Shown here: positions 15,773-24,193 of the stretch, in pieces
Position numbering within the stretch: the first letter of the stretch is position 1
Layout of the letters: each line of letters starts with the position of its first letter
Assembly: GCF_900156285.1 (NCBI RefSeq)
Contig: NZ_FTNC01000021.1
Location: 1 to 48,052 of the forward strand
Origin: Halanaerobium kushneri
GTDB taxonomy: Bacteria; Bacillota; Halanaerobiia; Halanaerobiales; Halanaerobiaceae
Length of the DNA: 48,052 nucleotides
Reading direction: 5' to 3'
The notes under the pieces: generated by a model
Told to the model about the DNA's origin: nothing
What the model saw: only the letters and a program-made list of their open reading frames with translations
Database searches by the model: none
Position numbers and translations under genes: made by a program

Positions 15773-16705
15773 TTGTCAATAAATATAAAAAAAATTACAG
15801 TACTGATTTTAGTATTTTCAATTATTATGACACCTATTTTGCCTTATTCCCAGCTGCAGGCTGCGGGAATTATCCCGCTCGATGGTCTGGCAGATGCGGA
15901 AAGGCTTTTATATGGTTCTGTGTCGGATAAGCCGATTTTAGAACGGGTTAGTGATGTTGAACAGAGTTTATATCAAAAAAAACAGCCGGGATCCATTGTC
16001 GAAAGAACAGAAAAAATAATTTCAGATCTTTTTGAAACAACAGAAAAGTCTCCTTCTCTTGTTTTTCTCTTTAATACAGTTGAGTGGGCAATAAGTGGAG
16101 AAATCGGGAGATCTAATCTGCTTGAACGGATCAGTAATTTAGAGAAGATGGTAAGTGGTCAAGTTACTGAAGGCCCACTTAAAGAAAGGATTAAGGAGCT
16201 TTATCAGCTAACAATCAGCGGGCGGGAAATGCCAATTCAGCTTGTAAAAAGCAGAGAGGATCAGCTAATCAGGATCGAATTACTGGAAGAAATTGATTCT
16301 AAAACTGCCAGCCGGGGTAAGAAAGTTCCCTATCAGGTGATAGAAGATATTAAAATTGGGGATGTTTTAATCATACCTGCAGGTACTACAGGAGAGCTGG
16401 AAGTTACAGAAATTAAAGAAGCCGGGAAAATGGGTCAGGATGGAGACATTAAAATTGGTTTTCCTCAACTGACTGCTATTGATGGTAGTTCACTGGATGT
16501 TGCAATTGAAGATGAGGCCCGAGAAGAGAACGAATCACAGAAACTGGCTATTGGTGCCAGTGTGCTGGGAACGGCCCTTCTTGGTTTGCCGGGAGTAGTT
16601 GTCGGTTATTTTGTTGAAGGTGAAGATGAGACAATTCCTGCTGGTTCAGAGTTATATATCCAGCTGATTGAAGAAAAAGAAATTAGGGGTATAGTTTTAA
16701 AATAG
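15773..16705 (+). CDS. envelope protein with Leu-Glu-Arg repeats, unknown role
   Basis: A 310-residue exported protein of unknown function. A signal peptide (about 1-31, ending QLQAAG) is followed by about six copies of a 20-residue repeat of the form L-x-E-R-x3-L-E-x4-G (ILERVSDVEQSLYQ, SIVERTEKIISDLF, LLERISNLEKMVSG, LKERIKELYQLTISG). The C-terminal part (about 195-310) has VIEDIKIGDVLIIPAGTTGE and an alternating-strand domain, then a Gly-rich hydrophobic segment ALGIGASVLG-like (KLAIGASVLGTALLGLPG). TTG start at 15773 after AAGGATGGTG. It lies between a barrel gene and lptD and ends at a terminator. Confidence 0.6.
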   Translation: MSINIKKITVLILVFSIIMTPILPYSQLQAAGIIPLDGLADAERLLYGSVSDKPILERVSDVEQSLYQKKQPGSIVERTEKIISDLFETTEKSPSLVFLFNTVEWAISGEIGRSNLLERISNLEKMVSGQVTEGPLKERIKELYQLTISGREMPIQLVKSREDQLIRIELLEEIDSKTASRGKKVPYQVIEDIKIGDVLIIPAGTTGELEVTEIKEAGKMGQDGDIKIGFPQLTAIDGSSLDVAIEDEAREENESQKLAIGASVLGTALLGLPGVVVGYFVEGEDETIPAGSELYIQLIEEKEIRGIVLK

Positions 16706-16709
16706 ATCT

Positions 16710-16734
16710 AACCTGCCAGAAAGGCGGGTTTTTT
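16710..16734 (+). terminator. intrinsic terminator before lptD
   Basis: AACCTGCC (16710-16717), loop AGAA, AGGCGGGTT, then TTTTTT. Confidence 0.85.
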
Positions 16735-16783
16735 CATATTATTTTAGATGAGCAGAAAACTGATTTGAAAAGGAGTTAGAATC

Positions 16784-18559
16784 TTGCAGAAAAATAATTA
16801 TAGACATTGTCAGTTAAATCAAATTGGAGGATTTTTGCTGCTTGTTTTTGCCTTTCTTTTTTTACTTTCGTTTTCAGTATCTGCAGCAGATTATGTTGTT
16901 CAAGGAGAAGAAATTACTTTTATTGAGCAAACAGGTCTGGTAGTTTTTGAAGGTTCACCTGTTTTCAAATCAGCTGATTTTACTGTTAGAGCAGATAAAT
17001 TTGAACTTGATACCGAAAATAAAAAGTTAAAAGCTTATAAAAATGTTTTAATTGAATCTGATAAAGATGATCTGCGGGGTGACAGCCTGGAGTATAATTA
17101 TCAACTGGAAACGGGAAGTCTTTACGATGCGAAAGGAAGTGTTGGCCAGATATATTTTTCTGGTTCGGAGCTAAATATACTTTCGGCTTCACCAGTAGAA
17201 GGTGTCATGCAGTCAGCAGAATTTACTCCCTGCAGTCGTCCGGAAGCGCACTATCATTTTAAGGCTAAAGAGGTCAGAATTAATCCTGATAATACGATTA
17301 CTATTCATCATATAGTTCCTTACATAGCCAATATACCTGTTTTTTACTTTCCATATTATTCTGTTACCTATGATCCTGACGGAAAAGAGGGAGAAGAACT
17401 TAGAAACACCTTTCCCCTGCCCAGATTCGGCTATGATGCTGAAAAAGGAGTTACAGTTGAGTTGTCCTATCCCTACCAGATTGGAGATTCTAACAGCGGC
17501 CGAATTTATTACTGGCGGGAAGGGTCCGGAGAGGAAAGAGATGAACGCAGAGAGTATCTTAATATCCAGCGATTTACTGAGAATTTAAGTTTCAAAAATC
17601 GTTATTATTATCTTTATGATTATGATTTTGAGGATGAGGTTTTAGACGAAGAAGAAAAAGAATTTAGAAGTTCACTGCTTTATACTCCTGGCAATTTAAG
17701 TTTGGAAGCAGGACTTTTGCGAGATTTACTGCCTGCAGAGCCGGTCAATCGATATTTTGTTGAGGCAAATTACCAATTTGAAAGTGGTTTGAAAACTGGT
17801 CTTTTTAAGAAATACGATCCGGAACAGAAAGAAATAATTGAAACAGTTTATACAGCTGACTATCGCTTTGGGACAGGGGTCAATGCATCTTTGAGAAGAG
17901 AATATAATAGCGAAGAACTGATTAAAGAAAATTACAGTTTAAGCCATAATCAGACAGCTGTTAACTGGAATCTTAAATATGTGGCAGGAGAAGACTACAA
18001 TTACTATCCTTATCTTGAACTTTCATTTCCTGCTTTTTATTCTTTTAAAACTTCCCTGGGGACAGGACGGGTCGAAAATGGAGGAGTAGAGTTAAATAAA
18101 TCCAGATTAAATTTAAACTACAACAATAGCTGGCAGCTTCCAGCTGGTTTCTCCTACCACTTAACTCATAATTATCGACTTGATCATTATCAGAGCGGCT
18201 ATGATCAGAATTATCACTTTTCGGTTTTAAATACCGGTCTTCGCTATCGAAATCAATTAAATAAAAAGTTGCTTTTTAAATCTGCCCTTTTTTATCGGCA
18301 GGATAGAGTGATGGGCAGTACCCCATTAGTCGATGATCGGGAAGAAGAGGAAAGATTGCTTAAACCTTCAATTTCTCTAGATATCAGAGGTGATTATCCA
18401 GATTCAGCCTGGGCACTTGAGGCTGATGGCAGTTTTGATTTATCTAGCGAAGAATGGGACGAAATAAACCTTCGACTTAGAAAAAAAGAAGACTGTTTTG
18501 ATTTTTTTATTGGCTATGAATTTGTTGATAAAAGTATTAATTTTGGTCTTTCTATTTAA
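16784..18559 (+). CDS. lptD: LPS assembly outer membrane protein LptD
   Basis: LptD is the outer membrane translocon that places LPS on the cell surface. A signal peptide (about 1-35) is followed by an OstA-type jellyroll (about 37-190) and a beta-barrel (about 190-591). FTPCSRPEAHYHFKA and IANIPVFYFPYYSVTYDP match the LptD joint region. The mature protein has just two cysteines, Cys150 in FTPCS and Cys571 in KEDCFDFFIGYEF, which fall at the places of E. coli Cys173 and the Cys724/725 pair. At 591 residues it is shorter than E. coli LptD (784). TTG start 16784 follows AAAGGAG. LptE, its lipoprotein plug, was not recognised nearby. Confidence 0.9.
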   Translation: MQKNNYRHCQLNQIGGFLLLVFAFLFLLSFSVSAADYVVQGEEITFIEQTGLVVFEGSPVFKSADFTVRADKFELDTENKKLKAYKNVLIESDKDDLRGDSLEYNYQLETGSLYDAKGSVGQIYFSGSELNILSASPVEGVMQSAEFTPCSRPEAHYHFKAKEVRINPDNTITIHHIVPYIANIPVFYFPYYSVTYDPDGKEGEELRNTFPLPRFGYDAEKGVTVELSYPYQIGDSNSGRIYYWREGSGEERDERREYLNIQRFTENLSFKNRYYYLYDYDFEDEVLDEEEKEFRSSLLYTPGNLSLEAGLLRDLLPAEPVNRYFVEANYQFESGLKTGLFKKYDPEQKEIIETVYTADYRFGTGVNASLRREYNSEELIKENYSLSHNQTAVNWNLKYVAGEDYNYYPYLELSFPAFYSFKTSLGTGRVENGGVELNKSRLNLNYNNSWQLPAGFSYHLTHNYRLDHYQSGYDQNYHFSVLNTGLRYRNQLNKKLLFKSALFYRQDRVMGSTPLVDDREEEERLLKPSISLDIRGDYPDSAWALEADGSFDLSSEEWDEINLRLRKKEDCFDFFIGYEFVDKSINFGLSI

Positions 18560-18576
18560 ATCTAATCTAATTTATT

Positions 18577-18607
18577 AAAACCCTGTCTGATTAAAGGACA
18601 GGGTTTT
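18577..18607 (+). terminator. intrinsic terminator after lptD
   Basis: AAAACCCTGTC at 18577-18587 pairs with GGACAGGGTTTT at 18596-18607; the symmetric A and T runs could let it act in both directions. Confidence 0.8.
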
Positions 18608-18677
18608 GAATATTTTTTCACAAAATTGCAGGAATTTTCCTTTTAATCGTGAAAAATAAAGAAAAAGGGTGATTTTT

Positions 18678-19379
18678 GTGAAAAAGAACACAATAACTTT
18701 TCTGATAGTTTCTATTCTTTTAATTTTCTCTGCTTTGACTTTAACTGGTTTTTATGCAGCCCCGGTGGCAGCTAAGGACTATAGGCCGGAAATTAGTGGC
18801 AGTTTTGAGAGTGGAGATAGGCTTTATACTGATCCGGGAGACCTGGAAGAAAATGAAGATAACATTGTTGATTATTATCAGTATAACAAACAGTGGCTGC
18901 GATATAAACAGAAGCTGGCTGTAGGTGAATATTATTATTTGAAAGCTCAACGGCAGCAGCGCATTTATGAACAGAGTCAGACCTATGATAATTTGAATTT
19001 AGAAGTTGAGGGTAATTATACCTTTTATTTAACTGAGAAACTGCGCAATCGATTTAAACTTTTGCTGCGAGATAAGGATTATCTGGAGGCGGAAACAAAA
19101 GACTATCAGCTGGCCCGAGTGCAGTACACACTGCAGTATGATTTAAATGAAAAACACGATTATGAAATTTTATTTCAAAGACAGTGGACTGAATATAAGA
19201 TCAGTCCGGAAGATGACTATCGATTGAATCGAGTTTCCTTAAAGTGGGGCTGGAAATTTAGCGAAAATCTTGATCTGGACACAAAGCTGCAGTTTGACCA
19301 GCAGATAAATACGAAAAATTCCGGTCGAACTGATAAGAGTGGCCGCAAAATTTCTTTGAAATTTAAATATAAACTCTAA
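18678..19379 (+). CDS. putative outer membrane beta-barrel protein
   Basis: A 233-residue exported protein. The signal peptide (about 1-33) ends VAAK. The rest is rich in Tyr, Lys, Glu and Gln in alternating strands (QWLRYKQKLAVGEYYYLKAQ, VQYTLQYDLNEKHDYEILFQ, VSLKWGWKFSENLDL), ending SLKFKYKL. This looks like a small barrel of unknown function. GTG 18678 was chosen because GTG 18669 is part of the AAAGGGTGAT ribosome site. It stands between the lptD terminator and the promoter of the phosphoglucomutase gene. Confidence 0.6.
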   Translation: MKKNTITFLIVSILLIFSALTLTGFYAAPVAAKDYRPEISGSFESGDRLYTDPGDLEENEDNIVDYYQYNKQWLRYKQKLAVGEYYYLKAQRQQRIYEQSQTYDNLNLEVEGNYTFYLTEKLRNRFKLLLRDKDYLEAETKDYQLARVQYTLQYDLNEKHDYEILFQRQWTEYKISPEDDYRLNRVSLKWGWKFSENLDLDTKLQFDQQINTKNSGRTDKSGRKISLKFKYKL

Positions 19380-19401
19380 TTTTTCTTAATTCTTTAAAAA
19401 C

Positions 19402-19430
19402 TTTATAAAAAAAATTATTTGTGATATAAT
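19402..19430 (+). promoter_or_regulatory. promoter of the phosphoglucomutase gene
   Basis: TTTATA (19402-19407), a 17-base spacer and TATAAT (19425-19430). Confidence 0.55.
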
Positions 19431-19489
19431 ATTTTCAATGAGTAGCATAAATACTTTAGATCGTTTATCAACAAAGGAGTTGATCAATT

Positions 19490-21235
19490 TTGAGTTATAT
19501 GTCCAGATATCGCGATTGGCTTTTAAGTGACTATTTTGATAAGGAGACAAAAGAAGAGCTGGAAGCCATCCAGGATGATGAAGCAGAAATTGAAGATCGC
19601 TTTTATAAAAATATTGATTTTGGTACAGGTGGTATGAGAGGAAAAATGGGGGCCGGAACTAATAGAATTAATAAATATGTGATCCGGAAAGCCACTCAGG
19701 GTCTGGCCAATTATATAATTAATTACAGTGATGATGGTCAGGAAAAAGGTGTTGTAATTGCCTACGATTCAAGACATAATTCGCCGGAATTTTCGCTGGA
19801 AGCAGCACTTGTGCTGGCTGCAAATGGCATCAAAACATATTTATTTACCGGAATGAGAGCAACTCCGGAGCTTTCTTATGCAGTTAGAGAATTAGATGCA
19901 ATCGGTGGCATAGTAGTTACCGCCAGTCATAATCCACCGGAATATAATGGCTATAAGGTCTACTGGGAAGATGGGGGACAGGTAGTACCTGAGCAGGCTC
20001 GAGATATTATTGCTGAAATTGAAGAAATAGATGATTTTTCTATTGTTAAAACTATGGATGAGATGGAGGCAGTTGATAAGGGATTATTAAATTACATTGG
20101 TGCCGAAGTTGATGATAGTTATCAAAAAACTTTAATAGATATTTTACCAGATACAGATCTAGCAGCAGAGAAGGGCAGCAATTTATCAGTGGTTTATACT
20201 CCACTACATGGAACAGGCAGTACAGTAATCCCAAAACTTCTCAGTGATTTAGGTTTTTCTAACCTGCATCTTGTGGAAGAACAATCAGATGGAGATTCAG
20301 AATTTTCTACCGTAGAAAGTCCAAACCCTGAAGACAGAGAGGCTTTTGATCTAGCATTAAAGCTGGCTGAGGAAGAAGAAGCTGATCTGGTTATTGCAAC
20401 TGATCCTGACTGTGATCGGATGGCACCTGCAGTTAGAGATGCGGAGGGGAACTATCAGTTTTTAAATGGGAATGAGACAGGTGTTTTATTTGCTGATTTT
20501 CTTTTAAAAGAAGCAAAGGCAGCAGGTAAGCTACCTGATAATGGAGTTATTGTTAAGTCAATTGTTTCTACAGATATGGTTTTAGATATTGCTGCTGAGT
20601 ACGGGGTGGAAGTACTCGATGTACTGACAGGATTTAAATTTATTGGAGAAAAAATTACAGAGTTTGAAGCATCAGGGGAAAAAGAATTTATTCTGGGTTT
20701 TGAAGAAAGCCTCGGATATTTAATTGGTAAACATGCGCGCGATAAAGATGCTGCGGTTGCCGCTGGTCTGGCAGCAATTATGGCTCTAAAATATAAAGAA
20801 GAAGGAACAAATCTGCTGGAGCGTCTGGCAGAATTGCGAGAAGAATTTGGTTATTATCTGGAAGATTTAGAGTCGATTCGCCTGGAAGGAAAGGAAGGTC
20901 AGGAAGTAATAACTAAAACAATAGCCAGACTGAGAGAAGAGAGTCCCGAAAAAATAGCAGGCCGCAGGGTTAAGGTGGTTAAGGATTATAAATTATCTAC
21001 AATTAATTATTTAGATGAAAATCAGGAAGAAGAAATAAAGCTGCCTAAATCAAATGTGCTTCAATATTTACTGGAAGGTGATGCTAAACTCACTATTAGG
21101 CCCTCCGGAACTGAACCCAAACTTAAATTTTATTTTGCAGTTCGCGAAAAAGATCAGGCAACAGCAGAAAAAGTGCTGGCCGGATTTAAGGAGAATTTAA
21201 TGTCTGAAGTTGAGGAGATAATGAACAGCTTCTAA
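19490..21235 (+). CDS. alpha-phosphoglucomutase/phosphomannomutase family enzyme
   Basis: A 581-residue alpha-D-phosphohexomutase that interconverts hexose 1- and 6-phosphates. Four domains are marked by GTGGMRGKMGAGTNRIN near the N-terminus, the catalytic phosphoserine loop TASHNPPEYNGYKVYW, the metal loop DPDCDRM, the sugar loop GFEESLGYLIG and the phosphate-binding RPSGTEPKLKFYF. Length and N-terminus fit the PgcA-type enzymes of Firmicutes. TTG start 19490 is ten bases after AAAGGAG; ATG 19499 is too far. With galU 2 kb downstream it would supply glucose 1-phosphate for UDP-glucose. Exact sugar preference cannot be read from sequence. Confidence 0.9.
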   Translation: MSYMSRYRDWLLSDYFDKETKEELEAIQDDEAEIEDRFYKNIDFGTGGMRGKMGAGTNRINKYVIRKATQGLANYIINYSDDGQEKGVVIAYDSRHNSPEFSLEAALVLAANGIKTYLFTGMRATPELSYAVRELDAIGGIVVTASHNPPEYNGYKVYWEDGGQVVPEQARDIIAEIEEIDDFSIVKTMDEMEAVDKGLLNYIGAEVDDSYQKTLIDILPDTDLAAEKGSNLSVVYTPLHGTGSTVIPKLLSDLGFSNLHLVEEQSDGDSEFSTVESPNPEDREAFDLALKLAEEEEADLVIATDPDCDRMAPAVRDAEGNYQFLNGNETGVLFADFLLKEAKAAGKLPDNGVIVKSIVSTDMVLDIAAEYGVEVLDVLTGFKFIGEKITEFEASGEKEFILGFEESLGYLIGKHARDKDAAVAAGLAAIMALKYKEEGTNLLERLAELREEFGYYLEDLESIRLEGKEGQEVITKTIARLREESPEKIAGRRVKVVKDYKLSTINYLDENQEEEIKLPKSNVLQYLLEGDAKLTIRPSGTEPKLKFYFAVREKDQATAEKVLAGFKENLMSEVEEIMNSF

Positions 21236-21290
21236 GTATTTGGCATGCAAGAAGAGTAATAGAAAAATAAGAGGCAGAATTAAAAAAATA

Positions 21291-21312
21291 AAAGGGAGGC
21301 TCTGCCTCCCTT
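21291..21312 (+). terminator. hairpin after the phosphoglucomutase gene
   Basis: AAAGGGAGGC (21291-21300), loop TCT, GCCTCCCTTT. Strong stem, but only a broken T-run follows (GCTGTTTTATT), so termination efficiency is uncertain. Confidence 0.6.
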
Positions 21313-21352
21313 TGCTGTTTTATTCAGCTTTTCCCGAACAGAGGTGTTTATT

Positions 21353-23227
21353 ATGAAAAAAATAATTTTCATTTTTATTCTAGTTATTATTTTCACTACT
21401 TTATTTTCCGGGCTTCTTTTTGCTGAATCAGAGCCCGAAAGATCTGCAGCAGAAAATAGTCTGCAGGAAATAGAATTTGATGGCGAGAGCTATCTGGTGG
21501 AAAATTATCAGCATTTTAAAAACAGGATTGGAGCAAAAAGTGAGCCGGCCGTGGGGCTGGCACTTTCTGGTGGAGGAGCCAGAGCAATTGCAAATCTGGG
21601 GGTCATAAAAGCTCTGGTAGAAAATAACATTCCCATTGATTTAATGACTGGAACCAGTATGGGTTCAATTATTGCTACTCTCTATGGTAGTGGTCTGTCG
21701 GTGGATCAGATCGAAGAAATTGTAACAGATACTCCTTTTGCCAGACTTTTTAATTTCGGTCGGGGAGCTCTTTTGAATAGTAAAAAAGTAAATATTTTTA
21801 TGGAATCAGTTGCACCGCAAAAAAAATTGGAAGATTTTCTGATTCCGACAGCTCAGCTTAGTTTTGATCTGGCAGAAGGAAAAAAATATTTAACAACAGA
21901 GGGTAAAATCTCAGAGGTGCTGCAGGCGGCCTATTCAATTCCCGGTTATTTTCCAATCCATTCTCAGAATGAGCATTATTTTATTGATGCAGGGGTACTG
22001 GAATCATCTCCTGCAAAATCAGCTGCTCTGCTGGGAGCTGATTATGTTATTGCCACTCACACACCTGAAGATGAGAAAAGATATGATTATGGAAGTCCTT
22101 TTCAATCAGCAAACCGTTTTTTAGAAATTATTCAGGATGAGTATTCCGGCCAGATACTGGACAGATATGCTGATTTTATTATTACTGCCGATGTTGAAAA
22201 CTATACGTTTATGGATTTTAATTATGCCAGCAGACTGGTAGAAATAGGTTACCTGGAAACTTTAAAGAAAATTCCACAGTTAAAAGCTGAATTAAAAAAA
22301 GCAGGTATACCTCTCCGACAACCAGTTCCTCGTCAAAATTATAGTTTGGACAGCATACTGCGAGATCTTGAATTCGACCGGCTGATTGTAGAAGAAAGGG
22401 GAATAAGTCCTCTGATTTATTATGGAAGAGATTTTTCGCCTTTCAGCCAGGAATTATTTCGTACACCGCTGGATCAATTTCAGGTAGGTGCTGAGATCTA
22501 TTATAACAGGGCCAGGCTTGCTCTATTGGGAGAGGATAGCTGGGAGGATGCTTACTCAGCTGCTCTAAGAATAAAAAAAATTACGGATAGTCTTGATCTA
22601 TATTTAAAATATAGAAATGATTATGATTCTGCTACTAAAAATGATTATGAAGCAGAACTTAAATATTTTGGTAGAAGATTTAATTTATCTGCCGGTTATG
22701 GCAGGAGACAGGGAACTGAATATTTGCTTTTTGGAAATGATTTTCGCTATCTTGGTGATGACTTTCAGTGGCAGTCCGAAAATGATCTTTTTTTAAATTA
22801 TCAGCAGGGTGATGTTGATATTTTGAGTTCACACCTTATTAATTATGACTTTACTGAGGCCTGGAGTATTGGGACCGAAGTTATTTATAATAGCAGTGAT
22901 TATGTGGAATCTCCACTTATCTATAGGGGTCAAAAACTGGACAGTAATACCAATCTGCAGGCTTCTTTAAATTTCAATTATAATTATAATTTGCAGCTGC
23001 CGATGGAACTTCTAAATTTCTTGCAGTTAACTGATATTGGAGGTTACCTATTTGTTGACTATTACAGTGATCAGCAGTGGTCAGAGGAGGGACTGGCAGT
23101 TGGGCCTGCTTTTAATTCGAGATTATATTTATTAGGTTTAAAACCAATAGAAGTTGATTTATTTGTGGCCCATGATTTTGAAATTAAAGATCAGCGCTAT
23201 GGACTTCAGTTTTCCTACAGTTTTTAA
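21353..23227 (+). CDS. patatin-like phospholipase with C-terminal beta-barrel (type Vd-like)
   Basis: A 624-residue protein joining a lipid acyl hydrolase to an outer membrane barrel. Signal peptide (about 1-24); patatin domain (about 65-300) with the oxyanion loop SGGGARA, nucleophile Ser102 in GTSMGS, and Asp212 in IDAGV as the second member of the Ser-Asp dyad; then a region that may contain a POTRA-like unit, and a barrel from about 400 to the end with terminal LQFSYSF. The layout matches PlpD-type two-in-one autotransporters. ATG 21353 was chosen; GTG 21344 is part of the GAGGTG ribosome site. Likely substrates are membrane phospholipids; this is family knowledge, not shown here. Confidence 0.85.
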   Translation: MKKIIFIFILVIIFTTLFSGLLFAESEPERSAAENSLQEIEFDGESYLVENYQHFKNRIGAKSEPAVGLALSGGGARAIANLGVIKALVENNIPIDLMTGTSMGSIIATLYGSGLSVDQIEEIVTDTPFARLFNFGRGALLNSKKVNIFMESVAPQKKLEDFLIPTAQLSFDLAEGKKYLTTEGKISEVLQAAYSIPGYFPIHSQNEHYFIDAGVLESSPAKSAALLGADYVIATHTPEDEKRYDYGSPFQSANRFLEIIQDEYSGQILDRYADFIITADVENYTFMDFNYASRLVEIGYLETLKKIPQLKAELKKAGIPLRQPVPRQNYSLDSILRDLEFDRLIVEERGISPLIYYGRDFSPFSQELFRTPLDQFQVGAEIYYNRARLALLGEDSWEDAYSAALRIKKITDSLDLYLKYRNDYDSATKNDYEAELKYFGRRFNLSAGYGRRQGTEYLLFGNDFRYLGDDFQWQSENDLFLNYQQGDVDILSSHLINYDFTEAWSIGTEVIYNSSDYVESPLIYRGQKLDSNTNLQASLNFNYNYNLQLPMELLNFLQLTDIGGYLFVDYYSDQQWSEEGLAVGPAFNSRLYLLGLKPIEVDLFVAHDFEIKDQRYGLQFSYSF

Positions 23228-23252
23228 CATCTATCTGATTTAATGTTATAAT
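23224..23252 (+). promoter_or_regulatory. promoter of galU
   Basis: TTAACA (23224-23229), a 17-base spacer and TATAAT (23247-23252) with an upstream TG (23244-23245), an extended -10. The -35 box overlaps the stop codon of the patatin gene. Confidence 0.7.
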
Positions 23253-23316
23253 ATTAATAAGAGAAATTTTGATTAATTTGACTTAGACTTAGCGAAAATT
23301 ATTTGGGAGTGATATA

Positions 23317-24186
23317 ATGAAGATTAAAAAAGCAGTAATTCCAGCAGCCGGCTGGGGAACCAGACTATTACCGGCAACCAAGGCTCAACCCAAAGAGATG
23401 CTGCCGATTGTTGACAAACCTTCTATTCAGTATATAGTTGAGGAGGCAGTTGCAGCAGGAATTGAGGATATTTTAATCATTACCTCTAAAGATAAACAGA
23501 GCATTGAAGATCATTTTGATAAATCTCAGGCCCTGGAAGCAGCTTTAAAAAGACAGGGTAAAACAGAGCTTTTAAATATGGTTGAAGATATTTCGGAGAT
23601 GATTACTATTCATTCAGTCAGGCAAAAGGAGCAGAAAGGTCTGGGCCATGCTATTTATTGTGCCAAAACATTTGTGGGTAATGATCCTTTTGCAGTCCTG
23701 CTTGGGGATGATATAATCCATTCTAAAAAGCCAGTTATTCAGCAGATGATGGAGATTTATGAAGAAAAAGAGACTGCTGTTCTGGGCTGTAAAACTGTTG
23801 CTGAAAAAGACGTAAATAAATATGGAATAGTTGATTATAGCCGCAAAGATGGTGATGTTTATCGGGTCGAAGATATGGTAGAAAAACCATCACTGGAAGA
23901 GGCGCCTTCCAATCTTGCAATTTTAGGACGTTACATTATTACTCCTGATATTTTTAATATTTTAGAAAACACGCCTCCAGGCAAAGGAGGAGAGATCCAG
24001 CTAACTGATGCTTTAAAGACTCTGCTTGATAAGCGAGTAGTTTATGGTTATGATTTCGAAGGAAAACGTTATGATGTTGGAAATAAAATGGGTTTTTTAA
24101 AAACCACAGTTGAGCTGGCTCTGGCAAGAGAAGATTTGGGGCCTGAATTTAAAAAATACTTAAAGGAACTGACAGCAGATTTTTAA
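23317..24186 (+). CDS. galU: UTP--glucose-1-phosphate uridylyltransferase
   Basis: GalU makes UDP-glucose from UTP and glucose 1-phosphate, feeding LPS core, wall polymer and other glycan synthesis. The N-terminal signature PAAGWGTRLLPATKAQPKEM is complete, with PIVDKPSIQYIVEEAV and the later EKPSLEEAPSNLAILGRYI and GKRYDVGNKMGF segments. The 289 residues equal the family length. It has its own promoter and ends only seven bases from the convergent radical SAM gene. Confidence 0.95.
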   Translation: MKIKKAVIPAAGWGTRLLPATKAQPKEMLPIVDKPSIQYIVEEAVAAGIEDILIITSKDKQSIEDHFDKSQALEAALKRQGKTELLNMVEDISEMITIHSVRQKEQKGLGHAIYCAKTFVGNDPFAVLLGDDIIHSKKPVIQQMMEIYEEKETAVLGCKTVAEKDVNKYGIVDYSRKDGDVYRVEDMVEKPSLEEAPSNLAILGRYIITPDIFNILENTPPGKGGEIQLTDALKTLLDKRVVYGYDFEGKRYDVGNKMGFLKTTVELALAREDLGPEFKKYLKELTADF

Positions 24187-24193
24187 TCAGTAT

